A stretch of DNA of 64,000 nucleotides from Alistipes putredinis DSM 17216 (GCF_000154465.1 NZ_DS499580.1:248001-312000); one strand, 5' to 3'; numbered from the stretch's first letter, positions 45,541-56,828 are shown. Numbers and translations: made by a program. Notes: generated from the letters alone by a model not told the origin.

Positions 45541-45752
45541 TGCAAGTAAAAGACGATGGGCCGCAGGTCCGTCGGCGGCTACGGCTTCCGAAACGATGGA
45601 AAGGATTCAGATGCACCATACCCGGCGAAAGCGACAGCAGATGCTGTCGGCTCGATGTGCGGTCGGAGCGTGCAGTGTCGTTCCTGCATCGGATTTTATC
45701 GACGGAACTATGCAGGAGGGCACGAATCGGCTTCCCGCAGCAATATAATCTT
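45541..45752 (+). ncRNA. Candidate structured leader RNA of the purine operon
   Basis: Between the -7 box and the terminator several stems can form. 45554-45574 is a nine-pair hairpin with loop GCA. 45632-45649 is a seven-pair stem with loop AGAT. An eight-pair stem, TCCTGCAT (45682-45689) with ATGCAGGA (45710-45717), competes with TGCAG (45671-45675) pairing to CTGCA (45684-45688). Such alternatives are expected in a riboswitch or protein-bound leader. An open frame of 68 codons (ATG 45556, TGA 45760-45762) also spans it and stops inside the terminator arm. I cannot match it to a known riboswitch class. Confidence 0.4.
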
Positions 45753-45789
45753 GCCGCTATGACGAATTCTGTCGTAGCGGCTCTTTTTT
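45753..45789 (+). terminator. Attenuator-like terminator before purE
   Basis: GCCGCTATGAC pairs with GTCGTAGCGGC (11 pairs, one G-U, seven-base loop) and is followed by TCTTTTTT. It ends 24 bases before the purE start. Confidence 0.75.
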
Positions 45790-45813
45790 GGTTGATTTAG
45801 TACGTTTCTTACT

Positions 45814-46281
45814 ATGAAAGTTGGAGTAATCATGGGTTCGACCAGCGACTGGGACGTTATGTCCGACGCTGCGGCGACGCTCGCGCAATTCGGTGTGGAG
45901 TTCGAGAAGCGGGTGGTGAGCGCCCACCGCACCCCCGACCTGCTGGTGGAGTATGCCAAAACGGCCAAGTCGCGCGGACTGGAGGTAATCATCGCCGGAG
46001 CCGGAGGCGCTGCGCACCTGCCCGGCATGGTGGCCAGTATGACCGCACTTCCGGTGATCGGTGTGCCGGTCAAATCTCGAGCCCTGAACGGGCTGGATTC
46101 CTTGCTTTCGATCGTGCAGATGCCCGGCGGCGTGCCGGTTGCGACCGTAGCGATCAACGGGGCGAAGAATGCGGCCCTGATCGCCGTGTCGATCCTGGCG
46201 TTGAAGGACGAGGCGCTGGCAGCCCGTCTGGAGATGTTCCGTGCGAAACAGACTGAGGATGTACTTAAAGCGGAACTTTAG
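45814..46281 (+). CDS. purE: N5-carboxyaminoimidazole ribonucleotide mutase
   Basis: The 155-aa protein starts [15 protein letters not shown] and has [11 protein letters not shown] and [15 protein letters not shown], all class I PurE motifs. The following purK shows the two-step (N5-CAIR) route. It heads the purine operon, and its stop is 4 bases from the purK start. Confidence 0.97.
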   Translation: MKVGVIMGSTSDWDVMSDAAATLAQFGVEFEKRVVSAHRTPDLLVEYAKTAKSRGLEVIIAGAGGAAHLPGMVASMTALPVIGVPVKSRALNGLDSLLSIVQMPGGVPVATVAINGAKNAALIAVSILALKDEALAARLEMFRAKQTEDVLKAEL

Positions 46282-46285
46282 ACCG

Positions 46286-47386
46286 ATGAGTGCGGTGAAG
46301 ACGATCGGAATTATCGGTGGCGGCCAGTTGGGGCTGATGATCATCGAGCAGGCGCATCTGCTGGGTGCGCGGACGATCTGCCTCGATCCGGCGGAGGATG
46401 CTCCGGCGTTTAAGATCAGCGACGAGCGGATCGTGGGCCGGTTCGACGATCCGGCGGCGCTCGAAGAGCTTTGCCGCCGCAGCGACGTGGTGACCTACGA
46501 GTTCGAGAACGTGCCGGGCGATCTGCTGGTGGCTCTCGAGCAAAAATACAATATCAAACAAGGGTTCAGGCCTCTGTTCGACTCGCAGGATCGCCTGCGG
46601 GAGAAGAGCAATGCCTGCGATCATGGATTGAAGACGCCCGCTTTCATGGCTGTCGATGACGAGGAGTCGCTGCATCGGGCCATTGCGCGAATCGGTTATC
46701 CGTGCGTGCTCAAGACCCGTACGCTGGGCTACGACGGACACGGTCAGGCGGTGCTTCGCGGCGAGGCCGACCTTGCGAAAGCCCGCGAACTGCTCGCGGT
46801 GCCCTGCATTCTGGAGGAGTTCGTCCCGTTCGATTTCGAGGCCAGCGTGGTGCTGGTGTCGGACGGAGAGCGCGTGATCTGCTTCCCGGTAGGGCGGAAT
46901 ATCCACAAGGACGGTATTCTGGATCTGTGCATCGTGCCGGCGGAGATGCCGGACCAGGTGCGGGAGCGGATGGTGTCCCAGAGCAAGCGTTTCATGCGCG
47001 ACTGCGGTTACCGGGGGATTCTGGCTATCGAATATTTCGTGAAGGGAGACGAGGTCTATTTCAACGAAATGGCGCCGCGCCCGCACAACAGCGGACACTG
47101 GACCATCGAGGGTTCGACGACCAATCAGTTCCGGGAGCTGTGCCGTTACCTGCTCGATATGCCCCTCGAAGAGCCGCAGCTGAAGGCCCCTACCGTGATG
47201 AAAAACATCCTGGGACAGGATCTGGAGCGGGCCGAGGCGCTTGCCCGGGAGAATCGCCCCGGTGTGTATGTCCATATTTACGGCAAGACCGTTTCCAAGC
47301 CCAAGCGCAAGATGGGACACGTGACTTTCGTCGGTGTGACCGGCGAGGAGTATGCCGCCAAGTGGGCCGACAGATTTGTGAAATAA
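46286..47386 (+). CDS. purK: N5-carboxyaminoimidazole ribonucleotide synthase
   Basis: From the ATG at 46286 the ATP-grasp protein is 366 aa. It has IGIIGGGQLGLMI at the N-terminus, VTYEFENVP, LKTRTLGYDGHGQ and EMAPRPHNSGHWTIEG. It makes N5-CAIR from AIR, bicarbonate and ATP for PurE. An earlier in-frame ATG at 46241 lies within purE. Confidence 0.97.
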   Translation: MSAVKTIGIIGGGQLGLMIIEQAHLLGARTICLDPAEDAPAFKISDERIVGRFDDPAALEELCRRSDVVTYEFENVPGDLLVALEQKYNIKQGFRPLFDSQDRLREKSNACDHGLKTPAFMAVDDEESLHRAIARIGYPCVLKTRTLGYDGHGQAVLRGEADLAKARELLAVPCILEEFVPFDFEASVVLVSDGERVICFPVGRNIHKDGILDLCIVPAEMPDQVRERMVSQSKRFMRDCGYRGILAIEYFVKGDEVYFNEMAPRPHNSGHWTIEGSTTNQFRELCRYLLDMPLEEPQLKAPTVMKNILGQDLERAEALARENRPGVYVHIYGKTVSKPKRKMGHVTFVGVTGEEYAAKWADRFVK

Positions 47387-47402
47387 AGTCAAAAATAAGA
47401 TA

Positions 47403-50400
47403 ATGAAGAGTTACCGTATTTTCGTTGAGAAATACCCCGAATTCCGGGTCGAGGCCGAGAGCCTGCTCCGCGACCTGAATGCCAACCTGAATCTTTCGCT
47501 CGACGGCCTGCGGCTGCTGAACGTGTACGACCTGTTCGGTTTTTCGGACGAATTGCTGGAGAAGAGCCGTTACAGGGTCTTCGGCGAGGTGGTTACCGAT
47601 GCCGTGACGGATTCGTGCGATCTGGGCGGCAACAGCTTTCTGGCTGTGGAGTGCCTGCCCGGACAGTTCGACCAGCGAGCGGCTTCGGCCGTGGACTGCG
47701 TGCGGTTGATCGATCCTTCGGCCGAGGTGAAGATCAAGAGTTCGAAGCTGCTGATCTTCCCTTCGAAACTTCCCAAGGAGACGATGGAGCGTATTCGTCG
47801 CTATTATATCAATGCCGTGGAGTCGCGCGAGAAGGATTTGCGGGTCCTGGACGATTTGGAAAGCGCCCCCGTGAAACCGGTGCCGGTATTGGACGGGTTC
47901 CGGGAGATGGAAGATGCGGAACTCGATGCCTACTGCAAGAAGAACGGTCTGGCGATGAATGCCGACGACCTGCGCGAAGTGGTCGAATATTTCCGGAGAG
48001 AGGGTCGCGATCCGTTCGAAACCGAGCTGCGGATTCTCGATACGTACTGGAGCGACCATTGCCGTCATACGACCTTCACGACCGAGCTGGAGAACATTAC
48101 GGTCGAGGAGTCGTTCGTGAAAGACGAGATCGAAGGCACGCTGGCGCTTTACCTGAAAATCCGCCGCGAACTGGGGCGCGAGGGCAAGAGCATCTGCCTG
48201 ATGGACCTGGCGACGATCGGTGCCCGTTACCTGCGCAGCAAGGGACTGCTCGACGACCTGGAGGTGAGCGAGGAGAACAACGCATGCAGCGTTTTCGTCG
48301 ATGTGGACGTCGATGACCGGACCGAGAAATGGCTCCTGCAATTCAAGAACGAAACCCATAACCACCCGACCGAGATCGAACCTTTCGGCGGAGCTTCGAC
48401 CTGCCTGGGCGGTGCCATCCGCGATCCGTTGTCGGGTCGCAGCTACGTCTATCAGGCGATGCGTGTGACGGGTGCGGGAAATATCTATCAACCCGTAAGC
48501 GAAACGCTGCCCGGCAAATTGCCCCAGCGCGTCATCAGCCTCAAGGCCGCTGCCGGTTATTCGAGCTACGGCAATCAGATCGGACTGGCCACGACCCACG
48601 TCCGCGAGGTGTATCATCCCGACTATGTGGCCAAACGCCTGGAGGTCGGTGCCGTGGTCGGTGCCGTGAAAGCCGAAAACGTGCGCCGGGAGTCCCCCGT
48701 GCCGGGCGATGTGGTCCTGCTGCTCGGCGGCCGCACGGGCCGCGACGGTGTCGGCGGTGCGACGGGTTCGTCGAAAGAGCATACCGACAAGTCGCTCGAA
48801 ATGTGCGGCAGTGAGGTGCAGAAGGGCAACGCCCCCGAAGAGCGCAAGCTGGAGCGGTTGTTCCGCCGTCCGGAAGTGACGCGCCTGATCAAGAAGTCGA
48901 ACGACTTCGGTGCGGGCGGTGTGAGCGTAGCCATCGGCGAGCTGACCGACGGCCTGGATATTTACCTCGATCGCGTGCCGACCAAGTACAGCGGTCTGAA
49001 TGCGACGGAGCTGGCGATCAGCGAGTCGCAGGAGCGTATGGCCGTTGTGATCGAAGCGAGTGCCGAAGAGGAGTTCAAGCGCTACTGCGCCGAGGAGAAT
49101 ATCGAAGTGACCCATGTGGCGGACGTGACGGACTCGCGCCGTATGCGGATGTACAACAAGGGCAAATTAGTGGTCGATCTTTCGCGCGAGTTCATCGACA
49201 GCGCAGGGGCCAAGCACTATGCCCAGGCCGCGATCGGTGCGGTCGAGGAACGCGATCCTTTCCGCCGCGAGGTGAAGGGCGGTACGCTGCGCGAAAAGAT
49301 GCTTGCGAACCTGGCGGACGACAATGTCCTCTCGCAGAAGGGGCTGATCGAGATGTTCGATTCTACGATCGGCGCTTCGACCGTGCTGCTGCCTTTCGGC
49401 GGTCGTACGCAACGTTCGGAAACACAAGTGTCGGTGCAGAAGTTGCCGACGGACGGATATACCGATACGGCCAGCATTATGGCCTTCGGCTACAACCCTT
49501 TCCTGGCGTCGTGGAGTCCCTACCACGGTGCGGCCTATGCCGTCGTGGACGCTGCGGCCAAAGTCGTGGCGGCGGGTGCCCGCTACGATAAGATGCGCTA
49601 TTCCTATCAGGAGTATTTCGAGCGCATGACCAAGTCGCCCCGTACGTGGGGCAAGCCGCTCGGGGCGCTGCTCGGTGCCCTGAAGATGCAGGTCGAGCTG
49701 GGACTGCCCTCGATCGGCGGCAAGGACTCGATGAGCGGTACCTTCGAGCAGATCAACGTCCCGCCTATGCTGATGGCCTTCGGTATTACGACTGTCGATG
49801 CCGGACGCGTCATCTCGACCGATTTCAAGAAGGCGGGCCATTCGATTTACCTAGTGCGTCATACCCCGCTCGAAAACCATATGCCCGATACCGGGGCGTT
49901 GAAGCGGAATTTCGATTTCGTAAGTTCGGCTATCGAGTCCGGCAAGATCGTTTCGGGCTATGCCGTCGGCTTCGGCGGTGTGGCGGAAGCGCTGGCCAAG
50001 ATGTCTTTCGGCAACGGCATCGGTGCCGATGTCGAGGTGGATGAAGCGACGTTGTTCGACAACTCTTACGGTTCGATCGTGGTGGAGAGCACCGAGCCGC
50101 TCGATTTCCCGGCCGCCGAGTTGCTGGGACATACCGAGGCGGAGGAATCGCTCACGATCAACGGCGAAAAAATGCCGCTCGAAGAGCTTTACCGGGCCAA
50201 TACCGAACGCTTTGCGACGGTTTATCCCGATAAGGGAATCAACCATGCGCCGGTCATGGAGGCGATGCCGGCTCTCCGCAGCTTCACCTATCCGGGCGAG
50301 GCGGTCGAGCGTCCGGTGGTTTTCATCCCCGTATTCCCGGGCAGCAACTGCGACTACGACACCGCGAAGGCCTTCCGCCGGGCGGGTGCCGAAGTGCGCA

Positions 50401-51113
50401 GCGAGGTGTTCTGCAACCTGACGGCGGAGGCTATTTTCGACTCGATCCGCCGGATGAAGGAGGCGATCGCTGCGTGCCATATCTTCGTGCTCTGCGGCGG
50501 CTTCTCGGCGGGCGACGAGCCGGACGGCAGCGGTAAATTCATTGCCAATGTGCTGAACAACAAGGATATTTCGGAGGAAATACATCGTCTGCTCGACCGG
50601 GGCGGCCTGATTCTGGGCATCTGCAACGGCTTCCAGGCGCTGGTCAAGTCGGGCCTGCTGCCCTACGGACGGCTGGGCCTGGTGACCAAAGAGTCGCCGA
50701 CGCTCTTCCGCAACGACATCAACCGTCATGTGTCGCAGATTGTTTCGACCCGCGTGGCGACGACCAACTCCCCGTGGCTGTCGAGTTTCTCGGTGGGCGA
50801 TATCCATTCGATCGCCGTGAGCCACGGCGAGGGCAAGTTCGTCGTGAACGAGCCTCTGGCCCGCGAGCTGTTCGAGAACGGGCAGGTGGCGTTCCAGTAT
50901 GTCGATGCCGAAGGCCGCGTGACGGCCGAAGCCCCGTACAATCCCAACGGATCGTATTATGCGATCGAGGGTATCGTGAGCCGCGACGGGCAGATACTCG
51001 GTAAGATGGGCCATACGGAGCGTTACGGGGAGAACCTCTTTAAGAACATCGCCGGAGAGAAGGTGCAGGACATCTTCACGAATGCGGTGAACTATTTCCG
51101 GAAAACAAAATAA
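47403..51113 (+). CDS. purL: Phosphoribosylformylglycinamidine synthase (large, PurL/PurQ-fused type)
   Basis: The 1236-aa protein is the one-chain form found in Proteobacteria and Bacteroidetes. A PurS-like N-terminus leads to the FGAM synthetase halves ([20 protein letters not shown]; later [13 protein letters not shown]). The C-terminal glutaminase starts [15 protein letters not shown], with its nucleophile Cys in GICNGFQAL (near residue 1079) and His/Glu in SHGEGKF. It converts FGAR to FGAM. The long antisense frames crossing it show only codon bias. Confidence 0.98.
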   Translation: MKSYRIFVEKYPEFRVEAESLLRDLNANLNLSLDGLRLLNVYDLFGFSDELLEKSRYRVFGEVVTDAVTDSCDLGGNSFLAVECLPGQFDQRAASAVDCVRLIDPSAEVKIKSSKLLIFPSKLPKETMERIRRYYINAVESREKDLRVLDDLESAPVKPVPVLDGFREMEDAELDAYCKKNGLAMNADDLREVVEYFRREGRDPFETELRILDTYWSDHCRHTTFTTELENITVEESFVKDEIEGTLALYLKIRRELGREGKSICLMDLATIGARYLRSKGLLDDLEVSEENNACSVFVDVDVDDRTEKWLLQFKNETHNHPTEIEPFGGASTCLGGAIRDPLSGRSYVYQAMRVTGAGNIYQPVSETLPGKLPQRVISLKAAAGYSSYGNQIGLATTHVREVYHPDYVAKRLEVGAVVGAVKAENVRRESPVPGDVVLLLGGRTGRDGVGGATGSSKEHTDKSLEMCGSEVQKGNAPEERKLERLFRRPEVTRLIKKSNDFGAGGVSVAIGELTDGLDIYLDRVPTKYSGLNATELAISESQERMAVVIEASAEEEFKRYCAEENIEVTHVADVTDSRRMRMYNKGKLVVDLSREFIDSAGAKHYAQAAIGAVEERDPFRREVKGGTLREKMLANLADDNVLSQKGLIEMFDSTIGASTVLLPFGGRTQRSETQVSVQKLPTDGYTDTASIMAFGYNPFLASWSPYHGAAYAVVDAAAKVVAAGARYDKMRYSYQEYFERMTKSPRTWGKPLGALLGALKMQVELGLPSIGGKDSMSGTFEQINVPPMLMAFGITTVDAGRVISTDFKKAGHSIYLVRHTPLENHMPDTGALKRNFDFVSSAIESGKIVSGYAVGFGGVAEALAKMSFGNGIGADVEVDEATLFDNSYGSIVVESTEPLDFPAAELLGHTEAEESLTINGEKMPLEELYRANTERFATVYPDKGINHAPVMEAMPALRSFTYPGEAVERPVVFIPVFPGSNCDYDTAKAFRRAGAEVRSEVFCNLTAEAIFDSIRRMKEAIAACHIFVLCGGFSAGDEPDGSGKFIANVLNNKDISEEIHRLLDRGGLILGICNGFQALVKSGLLPYGRLGLVTKESPTLFRNDINRHVSQIVSTRVATTNSPWLSSFSVGDIHSIAVSHGEGKFVVNEPLARELFENGQVAFQYVDAEGRVTAEAPYNPNGSYYAIEGIVSRDGQILGKMGHTERYGENLFKNIAGEKVQDIFTNAVNYFRKTK

Positions 51114-51135
51114 CAATTATAAAATACCAACCACT

Positions 51136-51852
51136 ATGCAACAAGGCGAAATGCTTTACGAGGGTAAGGCCAAACAGGTTTTCCTGACGGACGATCCGGA
51201 TATGATCCTGATTCACTACAAGGATGCGGCGACGGCGTTCAACAACATCAAAAAGGCCACGATCGAGAACAAGGGCGTGCTGAACAACCGGATCTCGACC
51301 CTGATCTTCGAATATCTCAACAAGCAGGGGATCAAGACTCACTACGTGAAGACCCTGAACGACCGCGACCAGTTGTGCCGCCGTGTGCGGATCATTCCGC
51401 TGGAGGTGATCGTCCGCAACGTCATCGCCGGCTCGATGGCCCAGCGTCTGGGTATCGAGGAGGGAACGAAGCCTTCGAACGTGATTTTCGACATCTGTTA
51501 CAAGAACGACGAGCTGGGCGATCCGCTGATCAACGATCATCATGCGGTGGCGCTGGGTGTCGTAACCTATGACGAGTTGAAACAGATTTATGCCATGACC
51601 GCCCGGATCAACGAGGTGCTCAAGGAGCTTTTCGCCAAGATGAATATCAACCTGATCGACTTCAAGATCGAGTTCGGCCGCACGTCGGACGGCGAGATCG
51701 TTCTGGCGGACGAGGTGTCGCCCGATACCTGCCGGCTGTGGGATATGGCTACCAACGAGAAGCTCGACAAGGATCGCTTCCGTCGTGACTTGGGTAAGGT
51801 GCGCGAGGCTTACGAGGAGATCCTGGCCCGTCTGGAAAAAGTAATCAAATAA
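51136..51852 (+). CDS. purC: SAICAR synthase
   Basis: The 238-aa protein has YEGKAKQVF near its start, the ATP-binding VRNVIAGSM region, [10 protein letters not shown] and [13 protein letters not shown]. It joins CAIR and aspartate. It lies 22 bases after purL and 6 before purF. Confidence 0.97.
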   Translation: MQQGEMLYEGKAKQVFLTDDPDMILIHYKDAATAFNNIKKATIENKGVLNNRISTLIFEYLNKQGIKTHYVKTLNDRDQLCRRVRIIPLEVIVRNVIAGSMAQRLGIEEGTKPSNVIFDICYKNDELGDPLINDHHAVALGVVTYDELKQIYAMTARINEVLKELFAKMNINLIDFKIEFGRTSDGEIVLADEVSPDTCRLWDMATNEKLDKDRFRRDLGKVREAYEEILARLEKVIK

Positions 51853-51858
51853 GTTCCG

Positions 51859-53292
51859 ATGCACAAAGAGAGCATAATGCAGCCGATCTGCGACCGGGAG
51901 CTGCACGAGGAGTGCGGCGTTTTCGGCGTCGTGGGAGTGCCCGACGCAGCTAACCTGACCTACTACGGCCTTCATTCCCTGCAACATCGCGGGCAGGAAG
52001 GGTGCGGTATCGTAAGCGTTTCGAAGGAAGGGGCGATGCGGCGTGTTCGGGGCGAAGGACTTGTTACGGAGGTGTTCAACGAAGCCAAGCTGGCAAACCT
52101 TGCGGGCGATATGGCCATCGGTCATGTCCGTTATTCGACGGCCGGTGGCGGCGGGACGGAGAATATACAGCCTTTTCTGTTCCATCATAACACGGGTGAT
52201 TTCGCATTGGCCCACAACGGGAATATCGTCAATGCGGATCTGCTGCGCAACTACCTGGAGAACAAGGGCAGTCTTTTCCAGTCCACTTCGGACAGCGAAG
52301 TGTTCGCCCATCTTATCAAAAAGGAGGTACGCAACCACAACCGGCCCCGTATCTATTCGATCATCGAGGCGCTCAATATGCTCGAAGGAGCGTTCGCGTT
52401 TCTGGTGATGACGGCTAACCGCATCTATGCCTGCCGTGACAAACACGGTCTGCGGCCCCTTTCGATCGGCAAGTTGGGAGACGGCTATGTCGTCAGCAGC
52501 GAAACCTGTGCTTTCGAGGTGGTGGGTGCCGAATTCGTGCGTGACGTAGAGCCCGGCGAGATCGTTACGATCGATCGGCACGGCATCCGCAGCAGCGACT
52601 ATTCGATGTTCAAGCGCCATATGATGTGTGCGATGGAGTATATCTATTTCGCCCGCCCGGACAGCGACATCGAGGGCCGTAACGTGCACGCCTTCCGCAA
52701 GGAGTCGGGACGCTTGCTCTACAAGGAGGCGCCGGCAGACGCGGACATCGTGGTCGGAGTGCCCGATTCGAGTTTGAGCGCTGCCATGGGATACGCCGAA
52801 GCGAGCGGTCTTCCCTACGAGATGGGACTTATCAAGAACAAATACATCGGCCGCACCTTCATCCAGCCGTCGCAGTCGATGCGTGAGAAGGGCGTGCGGA
52901 TGAAACTTTCGTCGGTGAGCGGTATCGTTTCGGGGCAGCGTGTGGTGCTGATTGACGATTCGATCGTGCGCGGTACCACCTCCCGGCGCATTGTGCGTCT
53001 GTTGCGTGAGGCGGGGGCCACGGAAGTTCATGTCCGCATCGCCAGCCCTCCGTTCAAGAATCCCTGTTTTTACGGTGTTGATACTTCGACGTACGAGGAG
53101 CTGCTGTGCGCCCGCATGTCGGTTCCGGAGGCGTGCGAGTATATCGGAGCCGATTCGCTGGCTTACCTCTCGCCCGATGCCTTGCTGAAGGCGGGCAATC
53201 GCTGCGAGTTGTGCATGGCCTGCTTCACGGGCAATTATCCGACGTCGCTTTACGGGACGATCGAGGAGGCGAACAAAAAAGAAAAATGTTAA
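51859..53292 (+). CDS. purF: Amidophosphoribosyltransferase
   Basis: The first committed enzyme of purine synthesis moves the amide of glutamine onto PRPP. A short propeptide precedes the nucleophile Cys in EECGVFGVVG, 13 residues from an ATG at 51877 or 19 from the ATG at 51859. The PRPP motif VVLIDDSIVRGTTSRR is near residue 360. C-terminal cysteines (CELCMACFTGNYPTSLY) fit the Fe-S-containing B. subtilis-type enzyme, which is oxygen sensitive. The true start could be 51877, which gives the usual propeptide length. Confidence 0.95.
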   Translation: MHKESIMQPICDRELHEECGVFGVVGVPDAANLTYYGLHSLQHRGQEGCGIVSVSKEGAMRRVRGEGLVTEVFNEAKLANLAGDMAIGHVRYSTAGGGGTENIQPFLFHHNTGDFALAHNGNIVNADLLRNYLENKGSLFQSTSDSEVFAHLIKKEVRNHNRPRIYSIIEALNMLEGAFAFLVMTANRIYACRDKHGLRPLSIGKLGDGYVVSSETCAFEVVGAEFVRDVEPGEIVTIDRHGIRSSDYSMFKRHMMCAMEYIYFARPDSDIEGRNVHAFRKESGRLLYKEAPADADIVVGVPDSSLSAAMGYAEASGLPYEMGLIKNKYIGRTFIQPSQSMREKGVRMKLSSVSGIVSGQRVVLIDDSIVRGTTSRRIVRLLREAGATEVHVRIASPPFKNPCFYGVDTSTYEELLCARMSVPEACEYIGADSLAYLSPDALLKAGNRCELCMACFTGNYPTSLYGTIEEANKKEKC

Positions 53293-53403
53293 ACAAACCG
53301 CTTCGTTTTCGATCTGCGGTGTCAGGGAAGAACCTGTCCTGCATGCGTATTTCGAAAACATCGGGTGGAAATATTCAGGAAACAGCTAAAACCAACTATT
53401 GTT

Positions 53404-54429
53404 ATGGCGGAAAGTTATGAAAAGGCCGGTGTGAACCTCGAGGCCGGATACGAAGTGGTGCGCCGCATCAAGAAACACGTGGCTTCGACCTCGCGGTTGG
53501 GCGTGATGGGTAACATCGGCGCCTTCGGCGGAATGTTCGATCTCTCGGCGCTTAATGTCAAGGAGCCGGTGCTCGTGAGCGGTACCGACGGCGTGGGAAC
53601 CAAGCTCAAGCTGGCTTTCGAGATGGATAAGCACGACACGATCGGCATCGACGCCGTGGCTATGTGCGTGAACGACGTGCTGGCGCAGGGGGCCGAGCCG
53701 CTCTTCTTCCTGGATTATGTAGCCGTGGGGCACAACGAGCCTGCGAAGATCGAAGCGATCGTGGCGGGTGTGGCCGAAGGCTGCCGTCAGGCCGGCTGTG
53801 CACTCATCGGCGGCGAAACGGCCGAGATGCCGGGCATGTATGCCGGCGGCGAGTACGATATTGCGGGCTTCACGTGCGGCGTGGTCGAGAAGTCGCGCCT
53901 GATCGACGGTACGAAGGTGCGTGTGGGCGACGTGTTGGTGGGTATCGCGTCGAGCGGTGTCCATTCGAACGGTTTCAGCCTTGTGCGTAAGGTGGTTGCC
54001 GATGCAGGACTGGATCTTCGCAAGGCTTATCCCGAATTGGACGGCCGTGTGTTGGGCGAGGTGCTCCTGACGCCGACCAAAATTTACGTGAAACAGGTGC
54101 TCGAAGTGATCCGAGCCTGTAACGTGCACGGCATCAGTCATATCACGGGCGGCGGTTTCGACGAGAATATTCCCCGCATCCTGAGCGAGGGCCAGGGTAT
54201 CGAGATTCACGAGGGGACGTGGGAGATCCTGCCCGTGTTCCGCCTGTTGGAGAAATACGGCAAGATCGCTCACCGCGAGATGTTCAATATCTTCAACATG
54301 GGTATCGGTATGGTGATCGCGGTTTCGCAGGATGAGGCTTCCGAAGTGATTGCCATTTTGGAGAAACAGGGCGAGAAAGCTTCGGTGATCGGCCGGGCGA
54401 CGGATCGTCCGGGCGTGGAAATCCGATAG
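53404..54429 (+). CDS. purM: Phosphoribosylformylglycinamidine cyclo-ligase (AIR synthase)
   Basis: From the ATG at 53404 the protein is 341 aa, with [37 protein letters not shown] and [13 protein letters not shown]. It closes the imidazole ring. Its stop is four bases from purN. An earlier ATG at 53365 adds a non-family extension. Confidence 0.96.
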   Translation: MAESYEKAGVNLEAGYEVVRRIKKHVASTSRLGVMGNIGAFGGMFDLSALNVKEPVLVSGTDGVGTKLKLAFEMDKHDTIGIDAVAMCVNDVLAQGAEPLFFLDYVAVGHNEPAKIEAIVAGVAEGCRQAGCALIGGETAEMPGMYAGGEYDIAGFTCGVVEKSRLIDGTKVRVGDVLVGIASSGVHSNGFSLVRKVVADAGLDLRKAYPELDGRVLGEVLLTPTKIYVKQVLEVIRACNVHGISHITGGGFDENIPRILSEGQGIEIHEGTWEILPVFRLLEKYGKIAHREMFNIFNMGIGMVIAVSQDEASEVIAILEKQGEKASVIGRATDRPGVEIR

Positions 54430-54433
54430 GGCG

Positions 54434-55000
54434 ATGAAGACGATCGCAGTATTCGCCAGCGGAAACGGCTCCAACTTCGAAGCATTGGCTGCGGCTTGTG
54501 CCGATGGGCGCATTGCGGCCCGCATCGCCCTCATGGTCTGCGACAAGCCGGGGGCTTTCGTGAACGAGCGGGCTGCCCGTTACGGTATTCCGACTTTTAC
54601 GTTCAACCCCAAAGAGTACCCTTCGAAAGCCGACTACGAACGGGAGATCGTCCGCAGGCTTCGGGCCGAAAGGGTCGAGCTGATCTGTCTGGCGGGGTAT
54701 ATGCGCATCCTTTCCGATGTGGTGCTGGAGGCGTACCGCGACCGGATCGTCAATATTCATCCCTCGCTGTTGCCTGCGTTCAAGGGGGCGCATGCCATTG
54801 CCGATGCCTTTGCTTACGGCGTCAAGGTCTTCGGCGTGACGATCCACTATGTGAACGGAGAGCTCGACGGGGGCCGGATCATCGCCCAGCGGGCTTTCGA
54901 GTATCTGGGGAGCGATCCGGAAGAGCTGGAAGCCCGGGTGCATGCCGTCGAACATCCGCTGTATGTGGAAACGGTGGCAAAGTTGGTTGCGGAGCAATAG
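54434..55000 (+). CDS. purN: Phosphoribosylglycinamide formyltransferase
   Basis: The 188-aa protein has VFASGNGSNFEAL at the start, CLAGYMRIL and the catalytic NIHPSLLPAFKGAHAI with Asn-His, then GVTIHYVNGELDGG with Asp. It formylates GAR with 10-formyl-THF. Confidence 0.96.
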   Translation: MKTIAVFASGNGSNFEALAAACADGRIAARIALMVCDKPGAFVNERAARYGIPTFTFNPKEYPSKADYEREIVRRLRAERVELICLAGYMRILSDVVLEAYRDRIVNIHPSLLPAFKGAHAIADAFAYGVKVFGVTIHYVNGELDGGRIIAQRAFEYLGSDPEELEARVHAVEHPLYVETVAKLVAEQ

Positions 55001-55298
55001 GATCGCGGGAACGTCGCGGTTTAGTGCGGATTCGGACCTGGAAACACATCGTCGGATACCGTGAATAACGGCGACCGCGAGTCGAAAACGATAAAACTAC
55101 GTATATATTAACGCGATCATATCCTTTAGTGTACCTCTTTGGAAATGCAGCGACCCGAGTCCCTTTCGAGAAAGGATTAGGGGAAGGCGGAGTGGTAAAT
55201 GCGGTCATTGGACCGCGAATAAGCGACTCTCGGATTCGGTGTTGAGATCGTCGGAAATGGTATATTGAAAGATATGATTGCCTATATAAATTAGCAAT
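55001..55298. other. Non-coding spacer and possible leader of purH
   Basis: No gene is seen in 298 bases. Two hairpins (CCTTTC GA GAAAGG near 55159-55172; GCGGTC ATTG GACCGC near 55201-55216) and an AT-rich stretch near 55095-55130 suggest a promoter and structured leader. TACCTCTTTG near 55134 has the wrong spacing for the -7 consensus. Confidence 0.35.
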
Positions 55299-56828
55299 AT
55301 GAGAGCATTAATCAGTGTGAGCGATAAGACCGGCGTGGTGGAGTTCGCGCGCGGACTTCGAGAGCTCGGCTGGCAGGTGATCGCCACCGGCGGTACGATG
55401 AAACTGTTGGCTGAAAGCGGCGTGGAGGTGATCAACATCAGCGATGTGACGGGGTTCCCGGAGATCTGCGACGGACGTGTCAAGACGCTCCATCCCAAGG
55501 TGCACGGCGGCCTGCTGGCTCGCCGCGACGATCCGAACCACCTGAAAGCGTTGCGGGAGAACGGCATCGAGTTCATCGACATGGTGTGCGTGAATCTCTA
55601 TCCCTTCCGTCAGACGATCGCCCGCGAAGGGGTGACGATGGACGAGGCGATCGAGAATATCGACATCGGCGGACCTTCGATGTTGCGCAGTGCGGCCAAG
55701 AACTACAAGGACGTGACCGTAGTGTGCGACCCGGCGGATTATGACACGATCCTTGCGGAGATTAGGGGATACGGCAATACGACTCCCCGATTGCGGTTGC
55801 AGCTCTCGGCCAAGGCATATACCCATACCGCCGAGTACGATGCGATGATCGCTACGTACATGCGTGAAAAAGCGGGGCTCGACGAGAAGTTGTTCCTGGA
55901 GTTCGATCTGGTTCAGCCGCTCCGCTACGGCGAGAATCCGCACCAGCAGGCCAAGTTCTACCGCAGCGGCGAACGGGTGCCCTATTCGCTGGCCTATGCC
56001 CGGCAGCTCAATGGCAAGGAGATGTCCTACAATAACATACAGGATGCCAACGCAGCCCTTGCGATCGTGCGGGAGTTCGATGAGCCGTTCTGCGTGGGAC
56101 TCAAACATATGAATCCCTGCGGTGCTGCGGTGGGGCGGGATGCGGCGGATGCCTGGACGAAGGCTTACGAGGCCGACAAAGTGTCGATTTTCGGCGGTAT
56201 CGTCGCCCTGAACCGACCTGTGACCCGTGAGGCGGCCGAATTGATGAAGCCGATTTTTCTGGAGATCATCATGGCCCCTTCGTTTACGCCCGAAGCCCTC
56301 GAAGTGCTCTCGACGAAGAAGAATCTGCGTCTGCTCGAAGTTCCGATGGAGAAGAGCGATGCGAAGCAGCGCCAGTTGGTGAGTGTGACGGGAGGATTGC
56401 TGGTGCAGGACCTCGACCTCGAAACACGTCCCGTGACGGCGGATATGTGCGTGACGGAGAAGCGGCCGACGGAAAGGCAGCTCGCCGATCTCGATTTCGG
56501 CTGGCGTATTGTCAAGCATGTGAAGTCGAACGCTATCGTAGTGGTGAAGGACGGTCGTACGCTGGGTGTCGGAGCGGGGCAGATGAATCGCATCGGCTCG
56601 GCGGAACTCGCGCTCAAGCAGGCCCATGCCCAGGGTGTGACCGAAGGGCTGGTACTGGCTTCGGACGGCTTTTTCCCCTTCGACGACTGCGTGAGCCTGG
56701 CGGCTGCGAGCGGCGTCGAGGCGATCGTGCAGCCGGGAGGCAGCGTCCGGGACGAGGATTCGATCCGGAAGGCCAATGAATCGGGTATTCCGATGTTGTT
56801 TACCGGGATGCGTCATTTCAAACATTAA
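55299..56828 (+). CDS. purH: Bifunctional AICAR formyltransferase / IMP cyclohydrolase
   Basis: The 509-aa protein has an N-terminal MGS-like IMP cyclohydrolase domain (RALISVSDKTGVVEFARGL, TLHPKVHGGLLAR, NLYPF) and a C-terminal AICAR formyltransferase domain (LRYGENPHQQA, KHMNPCGAA, SDGFFPFDD, QPGGSVRDED). It carries out the last two steps to IMP. Length is normal. Confidence 0.97.
   Translation: MRALISVSDKTGVVEFARGLRELGWQVIATGGTMKLLAESGVEVINISDVTGFPEICDGRVKTLHPKVHGGLLARRDDPNHLKALRENGIEFIDMVCVNLYPFRQTIAREGVTMDEAIENIDIGGPSMLRSAAKNYKDVTVVCDPADYDTILAEIRGYGNTTPRLRLQLSAKAYTHTAEYDAMIATYMREKAGLDEKLFLEFDLVQPLRYGENPHQQAKFYRSGERVPYSLAYARQLNGKEMSYNNIQDANAALAIVREFDEPFCVGLKHMNPCGAAVGRDAADAWTKAYEADKVSIFGGIVALNRPVTREAAELMKPIFLEIIMAPSFTPEALEVLSTKKNLRLLEVPMEKSDAKQRQLVSVTGGLLVQDLDLETRPVTADMCVTEKRPTERQLADLDFGWRIVKHVKSNAIVVVKDGRTLGVGAGQMNRIGSAELALKQAHAQGVTEGLVLASDGFFPFDDCVSLAAASGVEAIVQPGGSVRDEDSIRKANESGIPMLFTGMRHFKH

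Noticed and set aside
45540..45800. 86-codon GTG frame across the purine leader as a real gene
   Set aside because: It runs through the terminator and has random-like composition. The 68-codon ATG frame is kept only as a possible leader peptide.
47190..49115. 641-codon minus-strand frame across purL
   Set aside because: Antisense shadow of purL with no recognisable domain.
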